Below are positions 21,464 through 32,989 of a DNA stretch of 64,000 nucleotides, one piece after another; the first letter of the stretch is position 1; each line of letters opens with the position of its first letter. Both the position numbers and the translations under genes were made by a program. The DNA comes from Strongylocentrotus droebachiensis. Taxonomy: Eukaryota > Echinodermata > Echinoidea > Camarodonta > Strongylocentrotidae. The stretch spans positions 186,001 through 250,000 of the forward strand of contig JAVYIG010000881.1 of the NCBI GenBank assembly GCA_035222895.1. The letters run 5' to 3'. The notes beneath the pieces are model-generated. The model was given only the letters and a program-made list of their open reading frames with translations. It searched no databases and had not been told where the DNA came from.

Positions 21464-22030
21464 TCAAACTACACTGTTGGTCATAATGGTGGAATAATTA
21501 TTTTTACCCCAATTTATTGAATGAATTTGACAATGATTTATTCCTAATAGATCTAGATAATAGTATACATTCTCAGATTTTATTGAATGACAATTAGGGA
21601 GTGTTTGTTTTGCGTGACTGCTAAAGCATGTGTGTGCTACTATGCTAATCAACTAGGGGACCTACGTCCTTAAGTCATAACTGACAGTAATTGGGATTGA
21701 TGCCTCATAAAAGGGCACTAATATAGCACATCGACACGGTTTTGATCCTGGGGGCTCACAGTTACGAGGCCATTGCTTAGCCAATGCATCATGACTGTAC
21801 GCAGCGGGCGCTAGGGTACGTCGACGCCCCCACAAAAACAAAAAAAGAAAGAAATGCAATACATTTTCAATAATTCATTGCGTTTTCCCCCAGTCCCCAA
21901 CAGGAAAAATTCCTCTGTAGGGCCATGCATTATTGTTCGAGGCATGCCCACATGAAAGATGTTTATATGTTGGGGGTCGGGGCAAAATGCAATGAATTAT
22001 TGCAAATTTATTGCATTTTCTTTGTGTTTT
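21464..22030 (-). repeat. Dispersed repeat with a tRNA-like SINE head, copy 1
   Basis: Homologous to 53290-53860 and, in part, 52500-52860. On the minus strand the segment near 21720-21800 reads like a tRNA-derived head: a box A-like TTGGCTAAGCAATGG, an anticodon-stem dyad GCCTCGTAACTGTGAG, and a box B-like AGGATCAAAACC. The other copies have GGGTCAAAACC, closer to box B. The rest (ATTCATTCAATAAATTGGGG, TAGATCTATTAGGAATAAAT) is shared but uncharacterised. The SINE call is inference from the box spacing. Confidence 0.55.
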
Positions 22031-22554
22031 TTTTTTTAAAGTTCACTTAATCTACTCATATTTCAATCAATTACTCACCCATTCACCGTGAACTAAATCT
22101 TCTCACTTTGTGCGACTAGCGTCGTGTATAAATCTGCATAATTCAAGTGACTTAGCTTTAATAATGAATTAAGCCAACGCGCTGTGCGCAGCGACTAATT
22201 TTCCAAGAGCTTAGGCACCGTATTACACGTTAAGACCTCAACAGCCGTCTCCTAGCTGTAAAGCCAATGCATCTGAAGCATTGGAATAATTTGAAATAAT
22301 CAATAATTTCAAATTGCAATACGTAAACACAATTCGGTTCATCGCATTCCTTAAAAATCAGCTTCATTTTGTTATTCAAAATGCCAATGAAGGCTAATTT
22401 CTATGTTTTCCTTTCAATACGTATGAATGAATACGAATCTTAATCTGGTTTCGTATTGTGTTGTTAAATATAATTATTTAGTGGTAACCTAATTATTGAG
22501 GAATATTTTATCTTCTTCTTTTTTTTTAAATTCATATTACCTGTGCATGTCAAG

Positions 22555-22659
22555 ATGATGAAACGCAGGTGGCTTACCTAGAACCAAGCGATGAGCTGGA
22601 ATCTCTTTTGGAGAAGGCAATAGCTGACTCAGACAAACGCTTCGGAACAGAAAGCACAG
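22555..22659 (+). CDS. Cassette exon A1 (105 bp, phase 1-1) of an unknown gene
   Basis: A T-rich tract and AG acceptor (22553-22554) precede an open 105-bp segment ending at CAG|GTTAG. In phase 1 it reads DETQVAYLEPSDELESLLEK and then AIADSDKRFGTEST. Two further versions lie downstream at 23735-23833 and 28060-28164 with matching splice signals and phase, so the exon could be skipped or repeated without a frameshift. The sequence is acidic with leucines spaced as in a short coiled coil. I recognise no family. The reading frame and splice signals are conserved between copies while the intron sequence drifts, which argues for a true exon. Confidence 0.55.
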
Positions 22660-23179
22660 GTTAGAAATAGGGAATACAGGTTTTCATTTTATTTATGCAT
22701 TCATGAATAATAACCTTTTTCCGCTTTTCAAACGGAATAATGTGCGATAAACTGAATTATAAAATGCTGTTTTCAGACGTGGCGTCGTTACTGATAAACG
22801 GTTGAACTATCACATTGACAAACGACTTAAATTTCTATTCCTTAAATTATATTATAAACGACTGATGTGAGAGACTATACTGAATCCCATACGTATAACG
22901 AAATTGATATTATTTAATGTTATTTTAATATGTAAACGACTGATATGTAAGACTAGGTTAACACCTTTATTTGACATTTTTAAATATCAAAGTAAATTAT
23001 TTGATAATGTTTATTGTTATTTATTTATTGAATTCGTATGCACGCCTGATATACAAGACTACGTTATTACTAGTTAACTTTAAATTGTAATCTGTTTTTA
23101 TTTGGATTACTTAAATTTAAACAACTTAAATTTCTATGCCCTCAAATCTATTATAAATGACTAATGTTGAAGACGATTC

Positions 23180-23370
23180 AACGCATCCTTTCTGCAAAAC
23201 CGGGGGTGGGGGCTTTGGACAAATGGTCGCGTTTCAGTCATCGCGACACGACGCAACACTCCCAACGCACCCTTTCGGCAAAACCGGGGGGGGGGGGGGC
23301 TTTGGACGAATGGTCGCGTTTAAGTCAACGCGACGCGAAGCGACTCTACCCATCCTTTCAGCATAACCCA
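23180..23370 (+). repeat. GC-rich tandem repeat, two units plus a remnant
   Basis: The unit GCANCCTTTCNGCAAAACCGGGGG...GCTTTGGAC, then AATGGTCGCGTTT, A/CGTCANCGCGACNCGA, occurs at 23181 and 23268, with a third start at 23350. A poly-G run (23286-23299) sits in the second unit. The open frames across it are by-products of the repeat. Confidence 0.7.
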
Positions 23371-23734
23371 TCCCCCTCCCCCATCCGACGGAATTCGATT
23401 CGTATTTAGCTTGTGTGTAATAGCGTTAATGTGAAAATGCGCGACTTTGCGTGGCAAATTCGACATAATACCAGAACAAATCTCGCATCACCTGATTTTG
23501 TTTTTATTTTTTGTGGAGACATGATGTTTTGTATCACCTAACGATAATTATCATAATTCGTTATAATAGGAGGTAATTTTTCTATGTTTCCTTTTAATAC
23601 GGATAAATACATTTGAATATTAATATTTGTTTTGGTAATATAAGTTGTATTAAGTGGCCATCTCTTTATGGAGCATGGTGTTTTTTGGGGCTACTTCTTT
23701 TCTTTAATTTCATATTATCCTGTTGCATATCTAG

Positions 23735-23833
23735 GTGATGAATCGCAGGTGGCGTACCTAAAATCAAGTAAGGAGCTGGAATCTCTTTTGGAGAAGGCAA
23801 TAGCTGATTCATGCTCCAAAACTGATAACGCAG
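23735..23833 (+). CDS. Cassette exon A2 (99 bp, phase 1-1)
   Basis: Acceptor TATCTAG at 23728-23734, donor CAG|GTTCG at 23834. In phase 1 it reads DESQVAYLKSSKELESLLEK followed by AIADSCSKTDNA. It matches exon A1 closely in the first 24 residues and then diverges and loses two codons. The surrounding block (23385-24400) is a duplicate of 27490-28720, including the sequence after the exon (TTATTTATGCATGCATTATTGACA). It is part of the same unidentified plus-strand gene model as 22555 and 28060. Confidence 0.55.
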
Positions 23834-24159
23834 GTTCGATACATTTTATTTATGCATGCATTATTGACAACATTTTGTGTGCATTTAAAAAGGAATATGT
23901 TTACGATAAACTATATTTTAAATGCCACTTTCACACATGGCGTCATAACTGACAAACGAGTAAACATTTATCTGTTTAATCCATAACTGGACATTTTTCG
24001 CAATTATTAACTATTTACATTTGAAAGCACTTTTCATAGAAAACAATCTCGAGGTTTTGTACTGTTGCTGTGTTCTGTTTATATTGTGCCTACATGGGAT
24101 ATGTGAGGTGATCTACCTCAGAATGATACCCATCCCATGGACTAGCAAGCAGCACGACA

Positions 24160-24312
24160 TTACTATTATTATTATTATTATTATTATTACTTATACCGCG
24201 CTTTTCCCATAAAAAAAAAAAATTGCCAAAAAAAAAATTGTGTTAAGGCCTTTCTGAAGGTAATAACTGATGGAGACTGCCTGATTTTAAGTGGTAAATC
24301 ATTCCAACATTA
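24160..24312 (-). mobile_element. SINE-like insertion with (ATT)n tail
   Basis: The duplicate block at 28680 reads CACGACATTCCTGTTTGC without interruption. Here 150 bp are inserted after CGACATT, beginning ACTATTATTATT... and ending just before ATTCCTGTTTGC. On the minus strand the insert ends GCGCGGTATAAGTAATAATAAT, a tail like that of the L2-type element at 60230-60295, so L2-driven mobilisation is likely. The duplicated target is short (ATT or ACATT). No pol III boxes could be defended. Confidence 0.6.
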
Positions 24313-24754
24313 TTCCTGTTTGCAAATATTTCCTAGTCCTCTCTGACCGTGGACCTGCCTCACCAGAAACAATGCAGCTGACCTTAAAGCCCTAGTAATT
24401 TAAATTGTAAATACTATTAGGGAACTGATGATGAGAAAGAATAAGAGAAAAATGGAGACATAAAAGGATATTCACTGAAAGAAAAGTAAAAGAGGAAAGA
24501 AAACAATTTATTGAGAAAAGTTTTTTAGATAGTACCAACAAACTATCAAGCTGCAATCATTTATTGAAGGTTTCCTCCGAAAAAACTTACAGTACATTTA
24601 TTAGAGGATAATAAATGAAGATGTACACACAATGCTCTGTGACATATTAGATTCACGTGTACACATTTGTGATGTTCACGTTCAACGACTTTTGACAGAA
24701 GTTTTGCGTCACCGCTATCCCAATTGATGACATAAAACTAATTTTGAATCAATA

Positions 24755-25415
24755 CAGTGTGAGTCAAACAAAAGTTTACACCTATAAAATTGCTAACTTA
24801 AAAAAAAAAATCTATGAACAGTAAATTATTATACATCTTTTGAAAGAGTGTTTCATCCCGAATCATATAGTATCATTTTGTTTGGTATGTGTTCACAATT
24901 GGGTGAACAGGAGGCATCGTTTGCGAGAGTGCAAAAATCGACTTACGCCAAAGTTGCTTATGTGATGTTTGAATAAAACAATTGGGATTTGGCTATTAAT
25001 TCGGTCTTTGCCGATCCAAATAACATCCCTAACAAAATTAAATACGCCACACATCAAATATCGAATATCAAATATCAACAAGGATTTTTGCGCGCGTGTT
25101 TGTGTATGTGTGACTTTGTTTCTGCAAAAGGCATAATGCAATGCATTTCATTTGATACATTCTATTCATTTTCTCACTCCGCTATTCCCAACATAATACA
25201 TACTGTGGGCATCACTTTGGCACAAGTCGATTTTTGCACTCTCGCAAACAATGCCTCCTGTTCATCCAAGCATGAACACATACCATACACAAAATATACC
25301 AAATGATTTGGGATAAAACACTCTTTCATAAGATGTATAATGATTTACTTTTCATAGATGATTTTAAAAATAATTAGCAATTTTCTAGGTGTAACCTTTT
25401 TTTTGACTCACACGG
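24755..25415. mobile_element. Mariner-type MITE, ~200-bp inverted arms, TA target
   Basis: The left end CAGTGTGAGTCAAACAAAAG (24755) is matched by the reversed right end CTTTTTTTTGACTCACACGG (to 25415). TA flanks both sides (24753-24754, 25416-25417). The arms 24755-24960 and 25216-25415 are inverted copies, including CGATTTTTGCACTCTCGCAAAC. The core contains no transposase. Short inverted ends of this type with TA are typical of Tc1/mariner non-autonomous elements. Confidence 0.85.
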
Positions 25416-25419
25416 TATG

Positions 25420-26620
25420 GCCAGGGTATGGCACTCCACACGGGCACAGTTGTTTCTAAATGTCTCGAGCGACCCCCAACAAAATGATATGGTATAAATA
25501 TTATTTCGTAATAAAAACACATACACTAATAATGACAGGCACCTTGTTGCCGAATACAAAACAAATCATGTATTTAGACACCTCGAAACACAAATATCTA
25601 GGTTTGGAATCATCTTTTGTCTGAATGTTGTGAGGAAGTGGTAAAAATGAAAATATTTTATAAAGAATAATACTTGTAAGATATATTCGGGCATTTCTTG
25701 CTACGCCAATATGTCAATATTTGCTAAACCTCACTCCCCACTTTGTGGCCCAAATATCGAGGGAGTCTGACACTTCGCTGCCAGAAACTCTACAAACTGT
25801 TACAAGTGAGCGATGTTATTTAAAATATGAATATAGTCCTTCATAGCCATGACAATTTTTTCATTAAATTGACTTTATTTCAAAATAAACGTTAATATAA
25901 CAAATTTTTCTCTCGGCACAATTACATTTTTTTCTTGCGGCACCTCGGGGGAAACATGCTGTGTTAGTTTGTTTGTACACCACGTTAATGATATTTTAGC
26001 AATAAAATGTCCAAAGACATTAAGACGAAGAAATACACAAATAAAGGAGAGCGTGTTAAACAATGCCCAGGACTTGACCTGATGAATAATCAATGCAGGG
26101 CAGGTAACATACAAATAAACACTTTATCAAGAAAAGCTTTTCAAAATCAGGATGGTAGTTATTGAGATAAATGTTATGAAGTTTTGAAAAATATGGATAT
26201 CTTATGATTATTAAGTTGTTAATAAAACTACAGAGAGCTCCATATAATTCGTTATTCATTTCAGCCACTATCATCTTAACATTAGGAACTCACCCAAATT
26301 ATGAGGGCATGAGTCTTGTAAACTGGCTCCTTGCCTATGACAATCACACAAGCAACGTGGTGCAAGAAAAAAAATGGGTTTCACATTGGGGGTTGTTTTG
26401 TGCAAAGTCAATAAACATTAACAACTTCAAAGCTAATTTAGGAGGGTTTTCATTCGTTGCGTAGTTTCCCCCAAAGTACAACTTCGGGAGCCAGTAGCTT
26501 TTTAAGAATATACCAATATCATGAATGAGATTATTCTGAGTACATTCAACTGGCACTGCATGCATACCTACCTTCATCAACGGTTGTACATTCAGGTCGA
26601 ATGCTATCTGCACAGCTTGA
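25420..26620. other. No recognisable gene
   Basis: AT-rich with short unsupported open frames on both strands (25875-26114, 26204-26464, 26344-26613). Nothing else was seen. Confidence 0.45.
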
Positions 26621-26625
26621 TTTAA

Positions 26626-27259
26626 CCCTACTAAGGCCCGGGGGCCATTATGCCTCCCCCCTCCACTATTTGTCTGATTGTTCGGGAACGCATATGGATG
26701 GCGCCCCGCCGCTCGCTGACTTTTTTGGTTCGAGTCTTGCGCATCTTTTAAAACATTTTTTTTTTTTAATCAGACCTACAGTTACAAGGTCGCGTGACCC
26801 TTTTATCTGTGCATGTCAGCCCGAAAATCGCTCATCTTCGTGATTTGTGTATAAAACATAAGGAAATGTCATTTTTCCAAAAAAATAGATCAAACATTGG
26901 TTATTGGGTCTTGATTAAAGTTTATGTGGTTATTTTGGGAGTCAAATTAGTTGAATTGTAGTTAGAAATGAAATAAAACAACAAAAACAATAAAATACAT
27001 AAGTTAACAAAACAATGAAATACGTAAGAAATTATCAAAACAAGAGATAACATAAGGAATAAGCTGGCTCTTTCATTGAAGTTGTCGTATTAATATCATC
27101 AATGGCCTAATGAATATATAAAGTGACCAATAATGCTTAAATATGAATTATATATGATTTAGGGGTAAATAAATTACCATAAATATGCAAATGAGTGAAT
27201 TTTTCCAAAAAAATGAAATTATCATAGTATTCTATACACTTCACTTGACAGTATTAGGA
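26626..27259. mobile_element. Possible piggyBac-type small element, TTAA target
   Basis: TTAA at 26622-26625 is followed by CCCTACTAAGG, and the right end CAGTATTAGGA is followed by TTAA at 27260-27263. CCCTACTA and the reversed right end TCCTAATA form short inverted ends of the piggyBac kind. The 634-bp interior is AT-rich to the right and has no transposase. Only about eight terminal bases match, so this is tentative. Confidence 0.45.
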
Positions 27260-27543
27260 TTAATGTATCGATTTCTTTCTGGATGGTCTCTAACAGTTAA
27301 AACATAATGCTTTAATTAGGCATTTATATATTGGCGCTGTATAACTTTGTGGATTGGACTGGATAACATTTGTGGCGCGACGTAAACCGTACTTCGCCAA
27401 ATGCATTGTGGCATTCTGTAAAGAACATGATGAACAGTCTCTCTGTTGTTACATTTGTTACAGTTGACTGATGCCACCCCCCCCCCCCCTCCCGGCAACT
27501 CACTAAGTTCGTTTCGTGTTTAGTGTGTGTGTAATAGCGTTAA

Positions 27544-27748
27544 CTCTTATCGTGCCACAGGGCTAATCCCCATTGTGCCAGGTTGTTTTGGAGATAATCT
27601 GATTAACGCGATGGTTCTATGAATGGCGAGTGCAAAACACACAGCACAGCCCAATAAGCATGAACAATAACTGCTACTACGAAAGTGTGCACGCACGCAC
27701 ATGGCACTCAATAGGTAGCGTGCATGCAGCCTCATGGCAGGCTATGAG
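27544..27748. mobile_element. 205-bp element in a TTAA site, confirmed by an empty site
   Basis: The duplicate block at 23418-23440 reads GTAATAGCGTTAATGTGAAAATG. Here the same sequence is split at TTAA (27540-27543 and 27749-27752) by 205 bp. The ends are imperfect inverted repeats: CTCTTATCGTGCC at the left, and GGCAGGCTATGAG, reversed CTCATAGCCTGCC, at the right. TTAA fits piggyBac- or Kolobok-type elements; there is no coding sequence. Confidence 0.8.
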
Positions 27749-28059
27749 TTAATGTGAAAATGCGCGACTTTGCGTGGCAAATTCACCATCATACCAGAAC
27801 AAATCTCGCCTCTCCTGACAAAATAAGTTCCTTGGTACATGACGTTTTGTATCACCCAACGATAATTATTATCATTTATTATGCCAAGGAGGTTATAAGT
27901 ATGTTTCATTTTAATACGGATGAATGAATTTGAATCTGAATCTGGTTTCTTTTGTTTTCTTCAATATAATTACTATTTAGTGGCCATAGTATTATTGAGG
28001 CTGGTGTATTTTGTTTAATGCTTTTTTTTTATTATTTCATGTTTCATTTGCATATCTAG

Positions 28060-28164
28060 GTGATGAATCGCAGGTGGCTTTCCTAAAATTAAAGAAGGAG
28101 CTTGAATCTCATTTGGAGAAGGCAAAAGCTAAATCAGACCAACGCTTCAAAAGACATAATACAG
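28060..28164 (+). CDS. Cassette exon A3 (105 bp, phase 1-1)
   Basis: Acceptor CATATCTAG ending at 28059, donor CAG|GTTAG at 28165. In phase 1 it reads DESQVAFLKLKKELESHLEK and then AKAKSDQRFKRHNT, the same length as exon A1 but more basic. The charge change from acidic (A1) to basic (A3) along a shared leucine pattern is notable. It lies in the second copy of a duplicated block (27490-28720 versus 23385-24400). No family is recognised. Confidence 0.55.
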
Positions 28165-28719
28165 GTTAGATACAGGGAAGACATATTTTCCTTATTTATG
28201 CATGCATGCATTATTGACAGCATTTGTTTCGCGTTTAAAACGGAATATGTGAACGATAAACTAAATTAGAAATGCCGCTTTCAGACGTAGCGTCATTAAT
28301 GAAAAACGAGTGTGTTACTGAAGCTGCAATATTGAGGCAACTGACAATGCTTCGGGTGCAAAGCAGCAGTGCCATTTATGAAGAGTAATGGGTCGGTTGT
28401 CTTCATGTTGACAGACGCGTTAAATAACACCAAAACTTCGTTAATGTAAGGCGTTTTGCAGGTTATCCGGTGTACCAAACTTAAAACATTTATTTGTTTA
28501 ATCCTGAATTAGCTATTTTAGGCAATTGTACAATATTAACATACACATTTAAAAGTACTTTTTCTAATTTTTTCTCCATGGTTTTGCACTTAAGCTGTGT
28601 TTTCTTTATATTGTGCCTATATGGGATATGTGAGGTGATCTACCTCAGAATGATACCCATCCCATGGACTAGCAAGCAGCACGACATTCCTGTTTGCAAA
28701 TATTTCCCAGTCCTCATAG

Positions 28720-29148
28720 ACCCCTGTTACAGTGAGCACTGTATGCGCGCAAAAGGTCAAATGCGAGGCTAAACTGACAGCGCATTTGGCAATGCTCTGG
28801 AGGTAGTCTCGGCCGCGGCCTGGCCACGGCCTGGCCCGGCCTTTTCTCACTGTAAACGCACGCAGGGCCAGGCCGCGGCCCAACTGTTACCCCGGAAGTG
28901 AAAGTTTGCCGTGTATAGGAAATTGGGGAAAAGATTCACTGCAAATCGCGCGCGACCGGATCTGCACTGTGACCCCCGGCGGCCCCCCCCCCCCACAACA
29001 AAAAAATATATATATATATATTAATAATAATAATAATGATAATAATAATCGTTTGTTTACATGCAGAGCGCCACTCTGACAAAATATTCAAATGTTACAA
29101 TTTAGGCCGCGGCCTGGCCTAGCACTGGCCCTTTTCTCACTGTAAACG
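28720..29148. mobile_element. GC-rich inverted-repeat insertion
   Basis: It is absent from the matching place of the duplicate block (24345). The left end GACCCCTGTTACAGTGAG (about 28720-28737) and the right end CTCACTGTAAACGGGATC (to about 29150) are inverted copies. A third CTCACTGTAAAC lies at 28847. GGCCGCGGCCTGGCC palindromes occur at 28811 and 29104, and (TA)n/(AAT)n at 29007-29050. The exact target duplication is unclear. It is possibly a composite of two nested small elements. Confidence 0.6.
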
Positions 29149-29149
29149 G

Positions 29150-29780
29150 GATCTTTGACCGTCGGGAAGACTGCGCCTTTCCATTACTGCTAAATAATAC
29201 TGTTAAGTTGTGTTTTATGTTACTTTGTGTTTTATTTGGTTCCTAAGCAATTTAAAGATTAGTTCATATAGTTTTGGTTTGATTATGGCAAAAGTTTTAA
29301 TGTTCTCGAAGACGCATGTCATTTGATCTATTGTTTATTTGTCATGTAAACCTCATACATCGGCAAGAAAACTTTTCGTAGTTTAAAAGATGGGAAACTA
29401 TAAGTGTACCAAGCATTGGCTGGTAGGTTTCCAAGGAAAGTTCTCTCTTCATGTTAATTTGTTCATGTTCAGTTTCTGATTTATTTGAAACTTGTAGGAT
29501 TATTTTGGTTTATTTTTTTTTGCCAGTAAATAATGTAGATTTGTGTTGCTTTCATTATTGATCTAGTGATTCATTTACCATGCCACTTGCAATGCAGCTT
29601 TCTTTATCTCTCTACCCATCTCTCTCCCCATCTCTCACCCAAATATGTTGGGATTAGTATACCAAATGAGTTTGATAGGGTTGTGTTGTTTATTGAGTTT
29701 CATGACTGTGTCTGTTACTTCTTATGTATTGCACAAACTGGGACACTTGTGTACTCTGCCAAATAGTAATAGATGAATCA
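29150..29780. other. No recognisable gene
   Basis: T-rich spacer with one short unsupported open frame (29566-29766) and an imperfect CTCTCYCCATCT repeat. Confidence 0.4.
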
Positions 29781-31380
29781 TTACAGTGTCCTCTCAGAAC
29801 TACGAAACGGACTGTTGGTAGTGGTTATGCACCCTTGGCAGAACACATTATCCGGTTTTAGACTCTTCAGCACATGCCAAAACACATTGACCTGGAGCGA
29901 TTGAATGACGGTGAGGGCATAATCTATCTTGATTCCGCACAGGGCTGAGTGGCACAATAAATGTCGGATAAAATTCAACAAAAAGGAGAGAAACGATTAT
30001 GGGACAACAGCAAAGTACCTCTGCTATCCACACGACTGCTCACAGCCATCCACAGTCCGCAGACACTACTTGTCCCTTCTGCAACGAGCCTGCTTGTTCT
30101 AAAAGCTTACATAAAACATCAACCTACAACGTTGACACAAAAGTGCGGAGGTGTGCCCTTGAAGTTGAGAACACTGCTCTGTTGGCCAAGCTTGCAGCAA
30201 GAGATATGATTTCCATTGAGAACGAGTACCATCACGACTGTCTACGTTCATTGTACAAAAGAGCCAGGCAGGCTGCACCCAACGGCAAAGTTGGAGATGA
30301 GCCTTGCCTGCATGGAATAGCGTTTGCTGAGCTAGTGGCATTCTTGGAAGATATGAATAGGGATGAGGACAGTTCTCATGTCTTCAAACTTAAAGACATC
30401 GTTCAGTTTTACAAGGTAAGACTGGATCCGCTTGGTAAGACTGTAGACAAACGGATCCACACCACCACACTGAAAAATAGACTGCGTTCTGCACTTCTTA
30501 TACTGCGGGCACATTCGCAGGGAAGAGACACGCTTCTCAGTTTTTAGAAGGACATTGGACCAGGCCTCATGAATGCCTGTCATCATGACAGTGATGCCAT
30601 GCGCTTGATGCGAGCAGCACAGGTTGTACGCGCGTGATCTTTGACTCAAGTTTCTCCTTCAATCGGTCGTATCAGGCAAACTGCCAGAAGGATTCTGTGC
30701 CATCATCCATCTTGGCTCTAGTCAACATGATACTTGATGGGGCAAACATCAAGCATCAGACCCATCAGATCCAGCTGGTCCAAACAACCACCACAAAACC
30801 TGCCCTTGCAATCTCCCCACTAATGGTGTCCAAAAGCGCAAAGCATGCACGGAACCTGGAGTCAAGCCCGGCACGTCATAGTCGCAGCCGAGAGACTCCA
30901 CTCCCAATATAATATGCGGTAAACAAAGTAGAGGGCTGGTTGACAAACTGAACAATCTTGAAATGTGTGTCTCCTATAACAGGCTGTTGCAACTCAAATC
31001 AAACATTGCCGATGGTGTCTGTCTGTCTGCTTTGGGTTGGAAGATGCAGTGTGCACGCCTAAGTTGCGTCTTGGAATGTTTAAAACAGGAGTTGTGAACA
31101 AAATCTGCTACAATCCAAGCTCTTCAAGTGTAAAAGATTTATTTCACGGAACCGGAATTTAACTTTGCAGCATCCGTCACAAGCACATGGTGGAACTGAA
31201 CGTAATGTACCCTTGATTAATCAGGGAGACTCGTCTTCAAAGTAAATGACACTTCTGTAATCGGCCTACACAATTTCTCCACCAGCTGCCTTCAAGACAA
31301 ACGACTTAAGTGCGCCAGCTGTACAAGTTCCCTTGAGACTGCCCAACCTCTTGCTCTTTGCTGCTGCATCTGATACAGAC
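29780..31380 (+). pseudogene. N-terminal half of the uncharacterised multicopy family, part 1
   Basis: The longest open stretch, 29999-30547, reads TCPFCNEPACSKSLHKTSTY (a CxxC zinc-like start) through LEVENTALLAKLAARDMISI, YHHDCLRSLYKRARQAA, LHGIAFAELVAFLEDMNRDE and RAHSQGRDTLLSF. Upstream, EWHNKCRIKFN (about 29950) extends it. Downstream frames give IGPGLMNACHHDSDAMRLMR, ALVNMILDGANIKHQT, ICYNPSSSSVKDLFHGTGI and APAVQVPLRLPNLLLFAAAS. The order agrees, from memory, with a long family of unknown function found in many copies in marine invertebrates. Several frameshifts and stops make it a relic. Part 2 begins at 39168 after a 7.8-kb retrotransposon insertion. The function is unknown; the Cys/His-rich start could bind zinc. 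Confidence 0.75.
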
Positions 31381-32989
31381 TAGAGTCTTGGTCCCACATG
31401 GGTGAGCATATATATACATGTACATATATAGTAATAAATTGAACGATTATTTTGTAAATATTGGTTATAAAAAAAATCAGGAACTTTCAGTAATCATGAT
31501 CTATCATGGAACCACCCTGAAAGTATACATACCTTCGTCTTGAAATCAATCAGTCCCGGAAAAACTAAACATAATCTCTCTCTATTGTCGAAAGAGAGTA
31601 GCCTTGATATCTTAGAATTTGATAGAAAATTACTTCAAATCTCAGCTCCTTTTATTAATATTTCTCTTAATTGTCTTTTTAATGAAAGTTTAAATTGTGG
31701 ATTTTTACCTAATGATTGGAAACTGGCCAGAACTACCCCTGTTTATATAAAGGTAAAGGTGATAAGAATAGTATTTCAAATTATAGACCCATCTCAGTCG
31801 TATGTCATATTGCTAAACTTCTTGAAAAGGAAGTTCAGTATCAATGTGTATCTTACTTGCAGACTAATCATCTTATTAGTGTTGACCAATATGCTTTTTT
31901 GCCAAATCATTCAACTAATACATGTTTACATAGAGTCATTGATGATTGGTACAAATCTTTTAATGAAAAGGAAAACGTTGGTGCATGTTTTCTTGATATT
32001 TCAAAAATGTTTTGATTGTATTGACCATGAACTTTTGTTGTCCAAATTGAATAAGTATGGTATTTTAAATACTTAAATGGTTTTCTAGTTTTTTATCTGG
32101 TCGGAAATAAGCAGTTTATTGTCATGGTAAACTGTCCGAAACAAAGGACATTACTATAGGAATTCCTCAGGGGAGTATTTTAGGCCCCTCCCTCTTTCTT
32201 GTTTTTATAAATTATATAACTGATTGCTTACGGTTAAGTACATGTAATATATACGCTGACGATGTTGTCTTATATGTTTCTGATATGGATATTAATGTCA
32301 TTACATCTAAGCTCCAAGCAGATTTATATGCTATAAATGAATGGTATTGTAAAAATAGATTACGTATTAATACTAATAAGAGTAATGTTATGATGTTGAG
32401 TAGTAACACACGAGGTAACGATGAATTAAGTCTGAAGGTGCATATTGATACTGAAGCAATAGAACAAGTAAGAAGTATCCGATATTTAGGGATTGAAATT
32501 GATGATAGATTATCTTGGGATATCCACATTAAATCTCTTACCAAATCATTAAGTTATAAGATTTTTACTCAGTAAATGTTTAAGCTCTGCCATTTTGAAT
32601 AAAATATACAAATGTACCATACAGCCAATCTTAGATTGTTCTTGTTCCGTATGGGAAAACTGTTCTTTACAAAACAAAACAAATATTTTAAGACTACAAA
32701 AAAGAGCTGCACGTATTGTCGTAGGGAACTTTGATTATGCTATAAATAGCTTGAATATATTGAATTCATTAAAATGGCAATCCATTGATACTAGACGGGA
32801 CTATTTGTTATCATGTATAATGTACAACTGTATTCATGGAAAAGCCCCAGTATGATTATGCAATGAAGTGGAAATGGTTTTTGACAGACATGGTTTTAAC
32901 ACTAGACTTGCCAATACGCTGAATGTTGTTTTACCCAAGCCTAATCTTGAATGTTTTAAGAATTGTTTTAGACACGCTGGAGGTATAAT

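Noticed and set aside
22555..28164. CRISPR-like or bacterial repeat array
   Set aside because: The repeated ~100-bp segments are spaced by 1-4 kb, are flanked by splice signals and differ in sequence; the context is eukaryotic.
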